Notes: a model not told the origin generated them from the sequence alone. Shown: positions 45,613 to 57,339, numbered from the stretch's first letter. The stretch: 64,000 nt of DNA from Gonocerus acuteangulatus (GCA_946811695.1 OX328132.1:130663708-130727707); one strand, 5' to 3'. Numbers and translations are program-made.

Positions 45613-45812
45613 TTTTTTAACGACACGCCGACATTTAGGCCCTTAGGTTCGGTCTCTGTACTGGATTCCTCTCTTCCTAAACATCAATGGGGCAAGAGGA
45701 TATCCTCTCAAAGGGACCTGAAATGGGAATAATCCCTGCTCCAGACGAGACTTGAACCCCCATCATCTGCATGAGAATACAAGGCGTTAACCATTGACCA
45801 CGAGAAATCCTC
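45613..45812 (-). mobile_element. tRNA-derived SINE
   Basis: On the minus strand, TGGTCAATGG (box A-like) and GGGGTTCAAGTCTCG (box B-like) lie at tRNA spacing near 45800-45750. A body of about 120 bp ends at CTAAATGTCGGCGTGTCG and an A-run. The body end resembles that of the SINE at 34763-34970, so both belong to one superfamily with different heads. Confidence 0.75.
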
Positions 45813-45983
45813 CCCTTCTCCTAAACGGGTGTTTTCTATTTAATCTCTTGCAACGATATTTAATGAGTTACTAGGGATATTTTATAAAATCATAGTTACT
45901 CATTAAAGGCAAATTAAATTTAAAACATATTAAAACACTGGCCAGGCTGCCATTTATTACACTAAAAAGGTTATTTCATCCCT

Positions 45984-46640
45984 AGAAGCCTCTAGCTAGG
46001 ATATAAGGCTGAGAGTAGGTACCCGTACTAAAATTTAAGGCTGAGAGTAGGTACCCATACAAACGAATAAGGCTGAGATTAGGTATCCGTACTAAAATAT
46101 AAGGCTGAGAGTAGGTACCCATACAAACTAATAAGGCTGAGAGTAGGTACCCGTACTTAAATATAAAGCTGAGAGTAGGTACCCGTACTAAAATATAAGG
46201 CTGGGAGTAGGTACGCTAACTAGGATAAAAGGCAGAGAGTAGGTACCCTAGCTAGGATATAAGGCGGAGAGTAGGTATGCTAGCTAGGATATAAGGCTGA
46301 GAGTAGGTACGCTAGCTAGGATATAAGGCTGAAAGTATGTACCCTAGCTAGGATATAAGGCTGAGAGTAGGTGCGCTAGCTAGGACATAAGGCTAAGAGT
46401 AGGTACGCTAGCTAGGATATAAGGCTAGGAGTAGGTACTTTAGCTAGGCTATAAGCCTGAGAGTAGGTACGCTAGTTAGGATATAAGACTAAGAGTAGGT
46501 ACGCTGGTTAGGAAATAAGGCTGAGAGTAGGTACGCTAGCTAGGATAAATGGCTGAGAGTAGGTACGCTAGCCAGGATAAATGGCTGAGTGTAGGTACCC
46601 TAGCTAGGATATAAGGCTGAGAGTCTTTACCCCAGCTAGG
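45984..46640. repeat. About 32-bp tandem repeat, about 20 copies, two subtypes
   Basis: The core AAGGCTGAGAGTAGGTAC recurs every 30-33 bp. The left third carries a CCGTACTAAAATAT spacer and the rest GCTAGCTAGGATAT. The change of spacer along the array suggests two rounds of expansion. Confidence 0.95.
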
Positions 46641-47666
46641 ATTACCACGAGTTTCCGAACCTTTTTGGGATAATTTGTAATATTCACCACCTGTCTTATT
46701 ACGAACAGTCCATTAATGAAATTATAAGTTTAATACTTCTTTATCTAATAACACCAACATTTAAAAATCTGAGTTTCTTCAAATGGAGAACACGAAGAAA
46801 AAACTTCAAGCCACTCAAATTTTCTCTCGTCCAATTTAGAACGAACGGTTCTTCCATTCATAGTAAAAGGGAGCTAATGCCAACCCCAAAGCTTGATGCT
46901 AGCCCTTTGATGTTACCGCCAGTAGTCCGTACCTAAACCAAGGCTTGTTTGCTTTCATTTCCCTCCAGTGTACTCTTACCGAATCAGGGCCAACGAAGCG
47001 TTTGGTTATCGTTCGTTGCCTGAGGTGTATCTAGTTTGTACGCGCTTTCAGACTATGCCTTGTATTAAAAGTCCGTCACGCAGGAGCTGCATAACTAAGC
47101 ACTTTCCTCAGAATTTGGGTAGTGTAGACTGCTTTCCAGAACAATTTGCTTAAAATATCCTACATAAATAAAATAAAAACATGAATAGTTCTCTTTTAAT
47201 TTTGTAATGAGTAACTGATAAATTATTAATTTGCTTCCAGAGTTATGTTTACACATGGTACCTACTACACTACGTAATAAATACAAAATCCTCATATTAT
47301 CGTAATTTGATCTAACGGAACCGGATACAGTCCCTCTAGCGCTCCTTGCGGCGCCTTTGTGAACCTATGTCTGGCTGGCTTTTCTATTGAAATATATTAC
47401 AAAGTAAACCCCCCTTTCCGATTGACCGATTCAGCTCATTTTTACAACACTTCTTTCTCATGAGTTACCCACGACGTTTACCGCGTTTCGTTACAATACA
47501 GCAGAAATTACGACCAGTATGAGTATATTAGTAATTTGGGTCCGGAGTAAACCCCCCTCCTAATGAACCGATTTAGTTTATTTTTACAACACATATTTAC
47601 CTGTAGATTACCTCTACGAATACCGAGTTTCGTCGAAATATACCAAAAATCACGGTTGGTAGTGGC

Positions 47667-47668
<2 letters not shown>
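46641..47668. other. Non-coding stretch with a two-copy direct repeat
   Basis: No gene is recognised. Two diverged copies of a block of about 110-140 bp lie at 47404-47512 and 47546-47658, both starting GTAAACCCCCCT and containing TTTTTACAACAC and a GTTTCGT motif. The second runs into a TA/TG microsatellite. This resembles a retroelement 3' region. Confidence 0.5.

Positions 47669-47744
<76 letters not shown>
47669..47744. repeat. (TA)n(TG)n microsatellite
   Basis: About 20 TA units (47669-47708) are followed by about 18 TG units (47708-47744). It lies at the 3' side of the tRNA-headed SINE array when read on the minus strand. Confidence 0.98.
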
Positions 47745-47746
<2 letters not shown>

Positions 47747-47756
47747 AGTCCATTAG

Positions 47757-48248
47757 CGCTATCTACAGGTTGCCCCCCTTCCTAAAAACCTTGGGTGGAG
47801 CAGAGGTCAGCGATACCATAGATGAAAGGACCCAATCTGCTACAGGTGGTACTTGAACCTGCATCTGCAGCATGAGAATCCAATGGTTTGCCACTAGACC
47901 ACGGGGATATCCTGCTCCAGGCGGGCCTCGAACCTGCATCTGCAGCATGAGAATCCAATGGTTTAGCCACTAGACCACGGGGAGATCCTGCTGCAGGCGG
48001 GACTCAAACTTGCATCTGCAGCATGAGAATCCAATGGTTTAGCCACTAGACCATGGGGAGATCCTGCTGCAGGCAGGACTCGAACCTGCATCTGCAGCAT
48101 GAGAATCCAATGGTTTAGCCACTAGACCATGGCGAGATCCTGCTCCAGGCGGGCCTCGAACCTGCATCTGCAGCATGAGAATCCAATGGTTTAGCCACTA
48201 GACCACGGGGAGATCCTACTCCAGGCGGGCCTCGAACCTACATCTGCC
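47757..48248 (-). mobile_element. SINE-like element with about six tandem tRNA-like heads
   Basis: On the minus strand, units of 76 bp repeat head to tail. Landmarks on the plus strand at 47861, 47936, 48012, 48088, 48164 and 48240 are spaced 75-76 bp. Each complete unit has box A TGGTCTAGTGGC, the loop-like ATTCTCATG and a box B such as GGTTCGAGGCC. Box A matches glutamate tRNA, and CTC sits where the Glu anticodon would be. Acceptor and anticodon stems pair poorly, so these are pseudo-tRNAs. The last unit leads into a short body (47757-47840) and then a CA/TA microsatellite. I infer a SINE with a multiplied head. Confidence 0.75.
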
Positions 48249-48654
48249 CCCGAGAGACTCCTCGAGATTTGTTACACACATCCGGATTGAAAGAACAGGG
48301 CAATCAGAAGCGAGTTAATCAATAAGTCTGAAGAACTGATAATGATTTCATTACTGTAGCGATTCTGTTCCATGTAGGCCTAGTTGGCGATAACTGCTTC
48401 AGTGTCGAGGTTTTTAGTCCTCGTAAAATAAGCACGTAGACGTTAACTTTTATTTTATAAAAGTATTTTTCAAACTTTTACATTTATTTTCATTTCGAAG
48501 AAGTAAAAGTTATAAAATAACGTTTTGGGTTTTAACTTTTTTTAAGTTGTTTTTTAACTGTTAATTTTCAACTTGAATAATAAAAGTTTTAAAATGATTT
48601 TTAGTAAAATGCTTAATAAGAAAAAGTTTAAAGGAATTAATTAAATCTACTAAC
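48249..48654. other. AT-rich stretch with (AACTTTTATT)-like palindromes
   Basis: From about 48440 to 48610, strings such as AACTTTTATTTTATAAAAGT alternate in both orientations. Related sequence lies at 51885-52080, so this is a dispersed AT-rich repeat. No gene is present. Confidence 0.5.
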
Positions 48655-49257
48655 TGTGGGGTTTCAGAGGTAGGCTTCCAGTTTACATCAGAGAATTCCT
48701 AAGCGGCCGTAATTTCCAGGTCGTAGTTGGAGGAAACACATCAGAAACCACAACAACCCAATGTGGCATCCAACAAGGAAGTGCTTTAAGCCCAACCCCC
48801 TTCAGTATAGCAATAAACAGCATAACAAACACTCTCAATAACATAGTAAAAGGCTTTCTCTATGCCGACGACTTTGCCATTCTCTGTAGATCAACCAGCT
48901 TAAAATACATCCAGAAACACCTACAAGCAGCGGTAAACCGTATCTCATACTGGAGTAAGAGGAATGGTTTTACCTTTGCAGCACACAAAACACAATGCGT
49001 GCACTTCTAACGACTCAGAGGAAATTTCGATGCCCCTCAAATAGAACTGGGGACAATAACACTCCAGTACACAGAGGAAAAACGCTTTCTAGGCCTAACA
49101 TTAGACAAAAAACTCTCATGGAAGACACATATACTAGATTTAAAAAATAAATGTATGACTAGAACCAAAATACTGTCTGTCCTAACCAACACCAGCTGGG
49201 GAGCAGATCGTTGCAGTCTCAGTCCTGGCTACTCTCGACGTAGTACACAACACAAGT
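48655..49257 (+). pseudogene. LINE reverse transcriptase fragment
   Basis: The translated pieces show REFLSGRNFQVVVGG, CGIQQGSALSP (PQG-like) and LYADDFAILC with an intact YADD (codons from 48861). FLGLTLDKKLSW follows. A stop occurs at about 49008 after CVHF, and the frame is lost near 49255 before LRLATGAF. The RT is truncated at its N-terminus. Confidence 0.85.
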
Positions 49258-50100
49258 TTGAGACTTGCGACAGGTGCTTTCTGTAAAACCCCCGTCTATA
49301 GTCTTTCAGCAGAATCAGGAGAAACCCCATTACTCTTCAGGAGGCATAAACTAGCCATAACATACATTTCAAAGGTCTACACAATGCCAAACCACCCATG
49401 TTACAGGTATCTCTTTCACCAAAAATATGAACAGCTATATCGGACGAAGAAAAACGCGACTCTGCCACTAGCCTTAAGAATGGAAGCAGCAGTTCAAGAG
49501 CTCAACGAAACTAACATACCCTTTGAAGAAGAAAGCATTCCTCCCTGGCTCCTACGAATGCCGCAAGTCATTTTCAAATTGAAGAAATTGAGACAGAATT
49601 CTGCTGTAGCTCCGGACACTATTCTACACAGCGAAATAAACGAAATACCCAACAAGCTCGTCCTGTTTGCTGATGGATCGAAATCAACTGGATCCTCCGC
49701 ATGCGCGTTCACGGCTCTAGACTCAGAACACAAATACAAGCTCGACAAAAGATGTTCCATATTCACCGCCGAAGCCCATGCAATTGTTGCGGCTCTTTAC
49801 TTCTCAATGTCCTCAGATAAAACAAACATAATAATTTGCCCCAACTCGGAAAGCGCGCTAAAAAGTTTAAGGAAAATGTACCCCAGACACTTCTACTCGT
49901 ACAAAATACAAAAATACTGCAAAGAGCTTGGCGACATGGGAAAATCAGTGACCTTCATTTGGGTTCCGGCGCACGTAGGAGTCCGGGGAAATGAAGCGGC
50001 CGACAAGGCAGCAAAAAATGCCCACCAACTAAACGAAGCCACACCAATAATGCTAACCCACAAAGAGCTGTCCAAACCACTGATAAGTACAATTAAATAA
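49258..50100 (+). CDS. LINE post-RT and RNase H region, open
   Basis: The 280-residue frame begins LRLATGAF, as in the 37-kb element. RNase H motifs follow: LFADGSKS, FTAEAHAIV, then CPNSESAL where an acidic residue (TDS) is usual, then FIWVPAHVGV and NEAADKAAK. The Asp-to-Asn change at the third acidic position would probably weaken catalysis. After the stop at 50098-50100 similar protein continues in broken frames to about 50440. It is an open frame in a dead element, not a host gene. Confidence 0.8.
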   Translation: MRLATGAFCKTPVYSLSAESGETPLLFRRHKLAITYISKVYTMPNHPCYRYLFHQKYEQLYRTKKNATLPLALRMEAAVQELNETNIPFEEESIPPWLLRMPQVIFKLKKLRQNSAVAPDTILHSEINEIPNKLVLFADGSKSTGSSACAFTALDSEHKYKLDKRCSIFTAEAHAIVAALYFSMSSDKTNIIICPNSESALKSLRKMYPRHFYSYKIQKYCKELGDMGKSVTFIWVPAHVGVRGNEAADKAAKNAHQLNEATPIMLTHKELSKPLISTIK

Positions 50101-50440
50101 GACTGGCAAGATACGTGGATGGAGTTACCAGAAATTAAGCTCAAAATGATTAAAAGAAACACCAAATGGAGCTCATCGACCCAAGACTGTCGACGAGAAG
50201 AGGTAATCATTGCCAGGCTAAGACACGGACACACATGACTCACCCATGCCTTCCTTCTGAATAAACAAGGTCCACCGAACTGTGAAGTATGAATGGTTAA
50301 CAGTTCGACATATTTTTGAGAACTGTATGAAATACACTAACTCACTTCAAAAAAACAATGTTCCTCAAAATCTAATGAAAGCACTGGGAGACGATTCAAA
50401 AATAGTAAGAAAAAAAAAAGAGGGGGGGGGAAAGGAAAAG

Positions 50441-50821
50441 AAAATTAGATAATGAAAATGTATTACTTTTTTTAATTTGTAAGATAGGATAAGATTAACA
50501 TGCATGTAGGTATAAGTAAAAAAAAAAAAAAAAAAAAAAATCATATAGTTTAATATATTTTTTTTTTTAAGTTTAAGATTAGATTAACGTAATTTTGGTA
50601 TAAGTAGAAAATGTATTATTTTTTTTTTTAGATTTTAACATAGGATAAGATTAACGTACATGTACGTATATGTACACTACAAAAATTATATAGTTTAATA
50701 TTTTTTTTTTTTTTTTTTAAAGTTTAAGATAAGATTAACGTAATTTAGGTATAAGTAGAAAATGTATTACTTTTTTTAGACTTTAACATAGGATAAGATT
50801 AACGCACATGTACGTATAAGT

Positions 50822-50864
<43 letters not shown>

Positions 50865-51260
50865 TAATATTTTTTGTTTTTTAAATTTTAAGATAAGATT
50901 AACGTAATTTAGGTATAAGTAGAAAACGCATTACTTTTTTTAGATTTTAACATAGGATAAGATTAACGTACATGTACGTATATGTACAAAAAAAAAATAC
51001 ATAGCTTAATATTTTTTTTTTTTTTTTTAATTTTAAGGTAAGATTAACGTAATTTAGGTATAAGTAGAAAACGCATTACTTTTTTTAGATTTTAACATAG
51101 GATAAGATTAACGTACAGTATAAGAAAAAAAATTAAATGAAATAAATAGAATTAAATAAAATTAGATTAACGTACATATAGGTATTAAAAAAAAAATAGA
51201 TTAGTTTTGAAGATAGGATAAGATTAACATACAGGTGCGTATAAGTATTTAAAAAAAAAT
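50441..51260. repeat. Tandem AT-rich repeats after the LINE
   Basis: GGATAAGATTAACGTACATG recurs with GTATAAGTA, T-runs and TAGTTTAATATT. The repeats alternate in two halves, giving a period near 200 bp with a sub-period near 100. A TA tract lies at 50824-50862. At least eight 'aagattaacgta' cores are visible. Tandem 3' repeats are known in several LINE families. Confidence 0.85.
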
Positions 51261-51614
51261 GTGCCTACATATTTATTTAAGAGTAAATCTTAAGCTCCAT
51301 ATTAGAAAACAAAAACAAAAACGATTTAACAGCTGGACGATTAAAACAGTAAGTTGTTCGTCCTAAATTTCTTTCCATTCCATAAATCTACTAATGTTTA
51401 GTTTTTGTTTTGTATCAACAATTATATTTCAGTAAATAAACAAAAATAAATATTTAAACAAAGAAATTTCACTTATTTTGAAGAATTAATTCAATTTTAT
51501 AATAATTTATCCTGTAATTTTGTGGAATGTAGATTATATTTATAATCATTTAATATATACTTTCTTAAAAGGCTCTTTCAACACTTACTTGAGTGAGGCT
51601 TCCATGTAGGATAA
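51261..51614. other. AT-rich non-coding stretch
   Basis: Nothing is recognised here. Confidence 0.5.
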
Positions 51615-52085
51615 GCATGGGCGTATATAAGGGGGGGGCTAAGGGGGGGGGCTGAGGGGGGCTGCAGCCCTCCCCCCGAAATTTTGATTTGATCGGTAAA
51701 AATTTCATAAAATCCTTAAAAATAAATTAAACAAGATCATTTAGTTCATAAAACATATTCTATTTTGGGTGTAATAGCGTTTAAGTTGGCTAAACCTCTT
51801 CCAAGATCTAAATTGTTAGTATTCCATTTCAAGTATTGTAAACCAAGGAAATCCTAAAATTCTTGATTTAAACACCTAAAACTTTTATTTCACGTTGCAA
51901 AAAATAAAAGTATTACATTAACTTTTATTTTCATATACTTAATTTTAAAAGTTCGTGAATAACTTTTTAACCTCAAAACTTTTAAATAAAAGTTTTTTTT
52001 TAACTGTTATTTTTTAACTTATGGAATAAAAGTTTTTTTAACAGTTAAATTATAACTTTTTTGATAAAAAAAATAACTCTTTCGA
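51615..52085. repeat. Dispersed repeat with G-run / C-run end
   Basis: GCATGGGCGTATATAAGG followed by long G-runs and then CTGCAGCCCTCCCCCCGAAA forms an imperfect palindrome. Related sequence lies at 8345-8560 and 55373-55560. Ends of this kind are common in non-autonomous DNA transposons of arthropods. An AT-rich palindromic tail (51885-52080) follows. No protein remnant is seen. Confidence 0.55.
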
Positions 52086-52734
52086 TCCCTGCTTTGCTAG
52101 ATTCTGATTCGGCCAGAAGTGAATGGAGTGGTGTGTTAAGATGGTGGTGGTGTTCCTCAAGGGGCAAACACTAGACCCTATTTACTCCACTTATTTACTA
52201 GAGATATTTTCCTAAGGAAGTCTTCTCCTTCACTTAAGTCCCTTTTATCCCCTGTGTAGATTTTCGTGTATTATCTCTGCTGTGTTTTATCCATTCGCCT
52301 AGCAGCACCGAAATTCTTTTAAGGTCATTCCTACTCTAAAACAATTTTTTTTTCTTTCTTTCCATTAGACATATTCATGTTCATAATGATCTGTAGAAAA
52401 CAAAATGATCTCTCCTTATTTATACTCAGAAAGCTGCATCTAAGAACAATTATTCCCTCTTCAGCGCATGTATACTACACAAGGCAGCATGTACATATAA
52501 TTAAGTGTTGTAAAGTAGGATTTGCCTTAATTGGAAATAATTTAGATCATAAATATGTTACATGGAAATCAAATAAAGGTCAGGCCTTTAGGGTAACGAT
52601 TCGGGATTATTATAAACTCTTTGATGACTGAAAACGATCGTTTCTGTATGAACTATACAGTATAACTATAGTTAACGAAAACCGGCCAAGCTGGAATTGC
52701 ACAAATAAGTGAGAGGGTATTATTAGGTTCTTCT
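52086..52734. other. Non-coding stretch
   Basis: No gene is supported. The 84-codon frame at 52377-52631 has no recognisable pattern. Confidence 0.45.
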
Positions 52735-54828
52735 CCCCACGCGCCTAACTGCAGTATTTTCCTCTAATCGCCAAACTAGCCCCTCTTACGATAAAAACAT
52801 CGAAGATTACCTGAATTCTCCTCTACCATTGTCCTTCCCTTCCGAAGCTTTCCACCGTTCTGAAGTAAAATACATCATCAAACACCTCCCTAGGAAATCT
52901 CCCTGTTATTACCTTATCACCTCCACGATACTCAAAAAACTCCCTTAGAAGGCCATTACATACCCTCAGTTATTATTGTTTTCCCAAACCCTATAAACCA
53001 CCCGATTGCCCATCTTCCTATCGACCTATCAGCCTCCTCCCATTAATGTTCAAAATATTCGAAAAACTCCTTTATAAAAGAATCCTCCCTGTCATAGAAT
53101 CCTCGAAGAAAATTCCCAACCATCAGTTTGGTTTTCGCTCCCATCAATCCACTATACAACAGTGCTTATGAGTTGTAGACGCAATTTACTCCCCGCTTGA
53201 ACGTAAGAATTTTTGCACGAGTGCCTTTCTCGACGTTGCTCAAGCATTCGATCGGGTTTAGTATCCGGGATTACTGTAAAATGTAAAGCCAATACTTCCA
53301 AACACCAATTTCCTTTTCCTCAAATCCTACCTTTGAAATATATCCTTCCAAGTCAAACAAGACACAGCTTTTTCCCCAACCTGCTCCATAAACGCTGGAG
53401 TGCCCCAAGGGAGTAATATAGGTCCTCTGCTTTTCCGTCTTTACACTGCAGATATCCCCACACACCCCCAAACCTTACTGACCAACTTCGCAGACGTTAC
53501 CGCTATCCTATCAATTTCTCCTGATCCGATTATTCAAAAAACTCCTTTATAAAAGAATCCTCCCTATAATAGAATCCCCAAAGAAAAGTCCCAACCATCA
53601 GTTTGTTTTCCGCTTCCATCATTCCACTATACAACAGTGCTTGTTGTAGACGCAATATCCTCCTCGCTTGAACGTAAGAGTTTTTGCACGAGTGCCTTTC
53701 TCGACATTGCTCAAGCATTCGATCGGGTTTCGCACCCGGGATTACTTTACAAAGTAAAGCTAATACTCCCACACACCTACTACCATATCCTCAAATCCTA
53801 CCTGTCAAACAGATCCTTCCAAGTCAAATAAGGCACAACTCATTCTCCGACCTGCTCCATAAATGCTGGTGTCCCCCAAGGGAGTATTACAGGTCCTCTT
53901 CTTTTCCTTTACACTGCGAGTATCCCCACACACCCAAACCCTACTGTCCACATATGTAGATGACTCAGCCATCCTATCAACTTCCCCTGACCCTTCAGTA
54001 GCATCCCAACACCTGCAGGAACATCTCACCGCAATAGAACATTGGAGCGAAAAGTGGAGAATAAAAGTCAATCAAGAAAAATGCAAACAGGTAACATTCA
54101 CTGTCAATCAGAGATCATGCATTTTTGTCTACCTCAAAACATTCTACTTAAAAAATCTAACGAGGTTCGATATCTATGATTATACCTTGACAGCCGACTG
54201 ACATGGAACCCTCACACGACAAGACAAGACCTGAACCAAATTTACGGACTTCTTAGACGACTTCTCGGACCCTCATTTAAATTATCGATACAGAAGAAAC
54301 TTACATACACAAAACTACTACATATGATATACAGAACAATCATTCGTCCCATATGGTAAAATGGACTTGAACTCTGAGGTATTGCAAAAACATCAAACAT
54401 CAACAGAATGCAGGCATTCCAATCTATAGTTCTTCAATAGTAACATTGTAAATGCCCCTTCTATGTATCCAACAAAACTCTTCACAATGATCTTAACATC
54501 GCGTTTGTCCTTGACCTTGCTAAAATGCGTTTCCAAACGTTCCATTCTATGTTGCCTCACCATCATAATCCTCAAGGTCTATCCTTATCTTCCCAATCCC
54601 ATCCAGGCAATCTACGCAGGCGGCTTAATAAACGATGGCCTCTAGATAAATTAACTTAGCTCCAATTGTTGGAAGCACCAGTTCTTCCAAATACTTCATT
54701 ATTCTTATTTTGTTTTACGTTTACTGTTTTAAGCAAACTTATATATAATTATCTGTGTGAACTGACTTGACGATTGCAATTATGATTTATGTACATATTT
54801 CAAATAAACAAATAATAATAAAGAAAAA
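52735..54828 (+). pseudogene. Jockey-type LINE ORF2 copy with internal duplication
   Basis: The piece starts in the endonuclease-RT linker (a diverged CTAACTGCAGTATTTTCC). It continues through the RT fingers (IIKHLPRKSP, then SYRPISLLP), QFGFRS and AFDRV-type blocks. A 475-bp part of the RT occurs twice in tandem. YVDDSAIL (the family has YADD) follows near 53960, then the thumb and C-terminal part in broken frames. The end is near 54828 with AATAATAATAAAG. Frameshifts and stops are frequent. It retains the RT part deleted from the 16.6-kb copy. Confidence 0.85.
53057..54006 (+). repeat. 475-bp tandem duplication inside the LINE
   Basis: Copy one (53057-53531) and copy two (53532-54006) both start AACTCCTTTATAAAAGAATC a few bases in. 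Both share CACGAGTGCCTTTCTCGAC. They differ at perhaps one base in ten by eye, with small indels, so the duplication is old or joined two related copies. Confidence 0.85.
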
Positions 54829-55135
54829 TATACACACGGTGTCCGTTGGCCGGAACTTGGCCTGGCGCACTAGAATAACATCCGGACACGACTATCTACA
54901 GGTAGGCGTGCCAAACGTCCCGGTTCTGTTTTCATGAATCGGTTTCTTTTTGTCAATCAACATTTTTGAGTTCTGCACTCAGTTTCAGAGGAGTGAGAAG
55001 TATTCCAACTGTAATCTGAGCAAACGCTGGAACTACTTGCACAGCACTGCCATTTGGCTCTCTCCTATTTAGCTGGGCGATTTTTTTTTAAAGTAAATTT
55101 AGTGGCAAAAAAATCCTCTTTTATTTTTAACAAAA
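54829..55135. other. Non-coding stretch
   Basis: No gene is seen. GCCAAACGTCCCGGTT near 54910 resembles a dispersed repeat scrap; a related CCCGG-rich block lies near 41600. Confidence 0.4.
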
Positions 55136-56253
55136 GTCCGACTCGCAGGAACTGCATCATCTTAGCGCGGTTCCGTTCTTATCCCTAATGTCATTTGAAA
55201 ATCTTAGAATAGAAATAAATTTCTTTTTTTTTTATATATCTCGTGAAAATTGTCAACATCCTCTCGAACAACTCGAATAAAAGTGATATTAAGGCATCAG
55301 GGAAACCGGCAGTAGTAACTTACACAGAAGCGGAAATTACACAATCCGGCTCTCATTCTAAAGCAAAACTTGGCGTATATAAGGGGGGGGGGGGCTGATA
55401 GGGCTGCCCGCTATTTCTTTTGGGCGTAATAGCGTTTTAATTGTCCAGATATTCCATGTTCTAGATTTTTATTGTCCCATAACCCCAAAATCCTTTCACT
55501 CCCCCCCCCCCCCCCCCCGAAATTCTCCCAGTCCCCTCCAAAATTATTTTCTGTATAAGCGTAACCATCCTTCTCATTTACTAGCTTTGTTTTATTGAAA
55601 AAAAAATGCAATCAAAATAACAGCACCCAATTAAAAAATAACATAAATAAAAATTAATAACTGAGGTAAACAGAGACACAAAAAGAGGAACTACTTCACG
55701 AGTTTAATATTATCAAATGTCAAGCAGGTCATTTTGTGAGGATTATGGCTGGGGCTGTAACGGTACTTAATGTCAGGACCTTAGAAACAGGACCAGGTAG
55801 CATAAGTACTGTTCCCTCGACAAACTTCTAGCCGAGTCTGGCATATTATGTTGAATAAAACTAAAGATAATTTTGGAATCGCCTTTTCTCAGAAATGGTT
55901 AATCTAATGAAAAAAATAGTGAAGACAAGTTTTGTACATAATTGCACGATCTACAATTTTTGTCTGAACTATTTTTACCATAAAACAAAACGTTTCGCTG
56001 AAAATTCCCAAAAACCTTTTTTAGCGAACTTTGACCACGAAAAACTCATGGGATCGATAAGGGCTTTTCCCAATTCCCTTATAATGATGTCCCTATCTTT
56101 CATGCAAATTTTCAGATTGCTAGGAATTTATGCAAGGGTACTCATATTTTTCTAAGTCATCTATTTCTAACAACAGAAAATTGGTTCTTATTTTAACTAT
56201 CCTGTTTTAAACACAAATACATTTACCTAATATAAGAATTACAAAAATAAAAA
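55136..56253 (+). repeat. Hairpin-ended repeat family, copy 9, left part
   Basis: The left end GTCCGACTCGCAGGAACTGC is intact. The copy runs parallel to 7572-9185 but lacks the 531-bp insertion there. It is cut at 56254 by the next copy, and its sequence resumes at about 57504 (AGCAATAAAAAACTAAGGG). Confidence 0.85.
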
Positions 56254-57280
56254 GTCCGTCTCGCAGGACTGCATCATCTTAGCGCGGTTCCGTTCATATC
56301 CCTAGTCTAATTTGGAAAGATTAAAATAGAAGCAGTTATTATTTTGGTTCCACCAGTCTTTTTTTTTAAAAATTAATTATTATAATGGCGTGTCAACCCT
56401 TAAGGTCACTAACGCCATTCCTGTGAGTAGTAAAGTCTTGAAAGGTAATGATTTACAATCTTATCTGGAAGGGTCCGCTACACTAGAAACAGACCCGCTA
56501 GTGACAAGGTCTTGGAATCTTGGAAATCTATATTTCTAACATTAAATTGTTTTTCTTATTTTTCTTAACCTGTTTTATCTTCAAATACATTATCCAACAA
56601 TAAGCAATTAAAAAATAACAAGGAATAAAAAACAGACAAAAAGAACAGTTCGAATAAGCGAAATCAATTAATTTAAAGTTTTAAGCTCTTATTTCTCCGA
56701 TTGACATCGCCTAATCAAAACTTTCATTAGAATCTTTTTTTTAGAGCATTTAATAAGCTTTCTAATGGTATTCTTCCGTTTACAAAGATTCTCAACCTTT
56801 TTCGAGATATTAAGGAAAGTAAACAAAGTTACTAAAACTTTTTATGTCTGTTAATAAAATATTTTATTCTAACCCTTCCTTAACTCCAAACGTAACCAAA
56901 ATTTCAACATATTAGTTTTGATGAAAGTAGAACATGCAGAAAATGTTTCAACTGAATCCCATGATTCTAAGTACCCAAACCAAAAACGGTATTCAAAAAA
57001 TATTTTTCCAATTTTCTCGAAAACGGTTAACGCTATCGCCTTGAAAATGATTTCATTCGTTTTCCTAGCCCAGGAGTCATATAAAACGAGTACTTAGAAG
57101 CTTATGAACTCAAAAACGTAAGCATTACGATTTTTTTTGCGCGAATTTCGCCCCAAACGCCATCTTCCAGTAGGCGGATTTTGCTGGTTAACGAACTTGA
57201 CCTTTCAAATTGGACGAAGGATTTTTGTACCAAATTTCATCAAAATCGGACCATTCGTCTTCTATCTAGAGAGCGAACAG

Positions 57281-57339
<59 letters not shown>

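Larger units (their letters stand above)
48655..50440 (+). mobile_element. RNase H-bearing LINE, 5' truncated
   Basis: This fragment begins within the RT and runs through RNase H to a degraded C-terminal tail near 50440. It is the same general type as the minus-strand element at 36.1-38.9 kb but clearly diverged from it. A repetitive AT-rich region at 50441-51260 may be its 3' untranslated region. Confidence 0.82.

Noticed and set aside
47757..48248. Cluster of functional tRNA-Glu genes
   Set aside because: Box A and B are present but acceptor and anticodon stems pair poorly, so I call them pseudo-tRNA SINE heads.
52377..52631. 84-codon open frame as a small gene
   Set aside because: No domain, splice or conservation evidence; chance length in AT-rich DNA.
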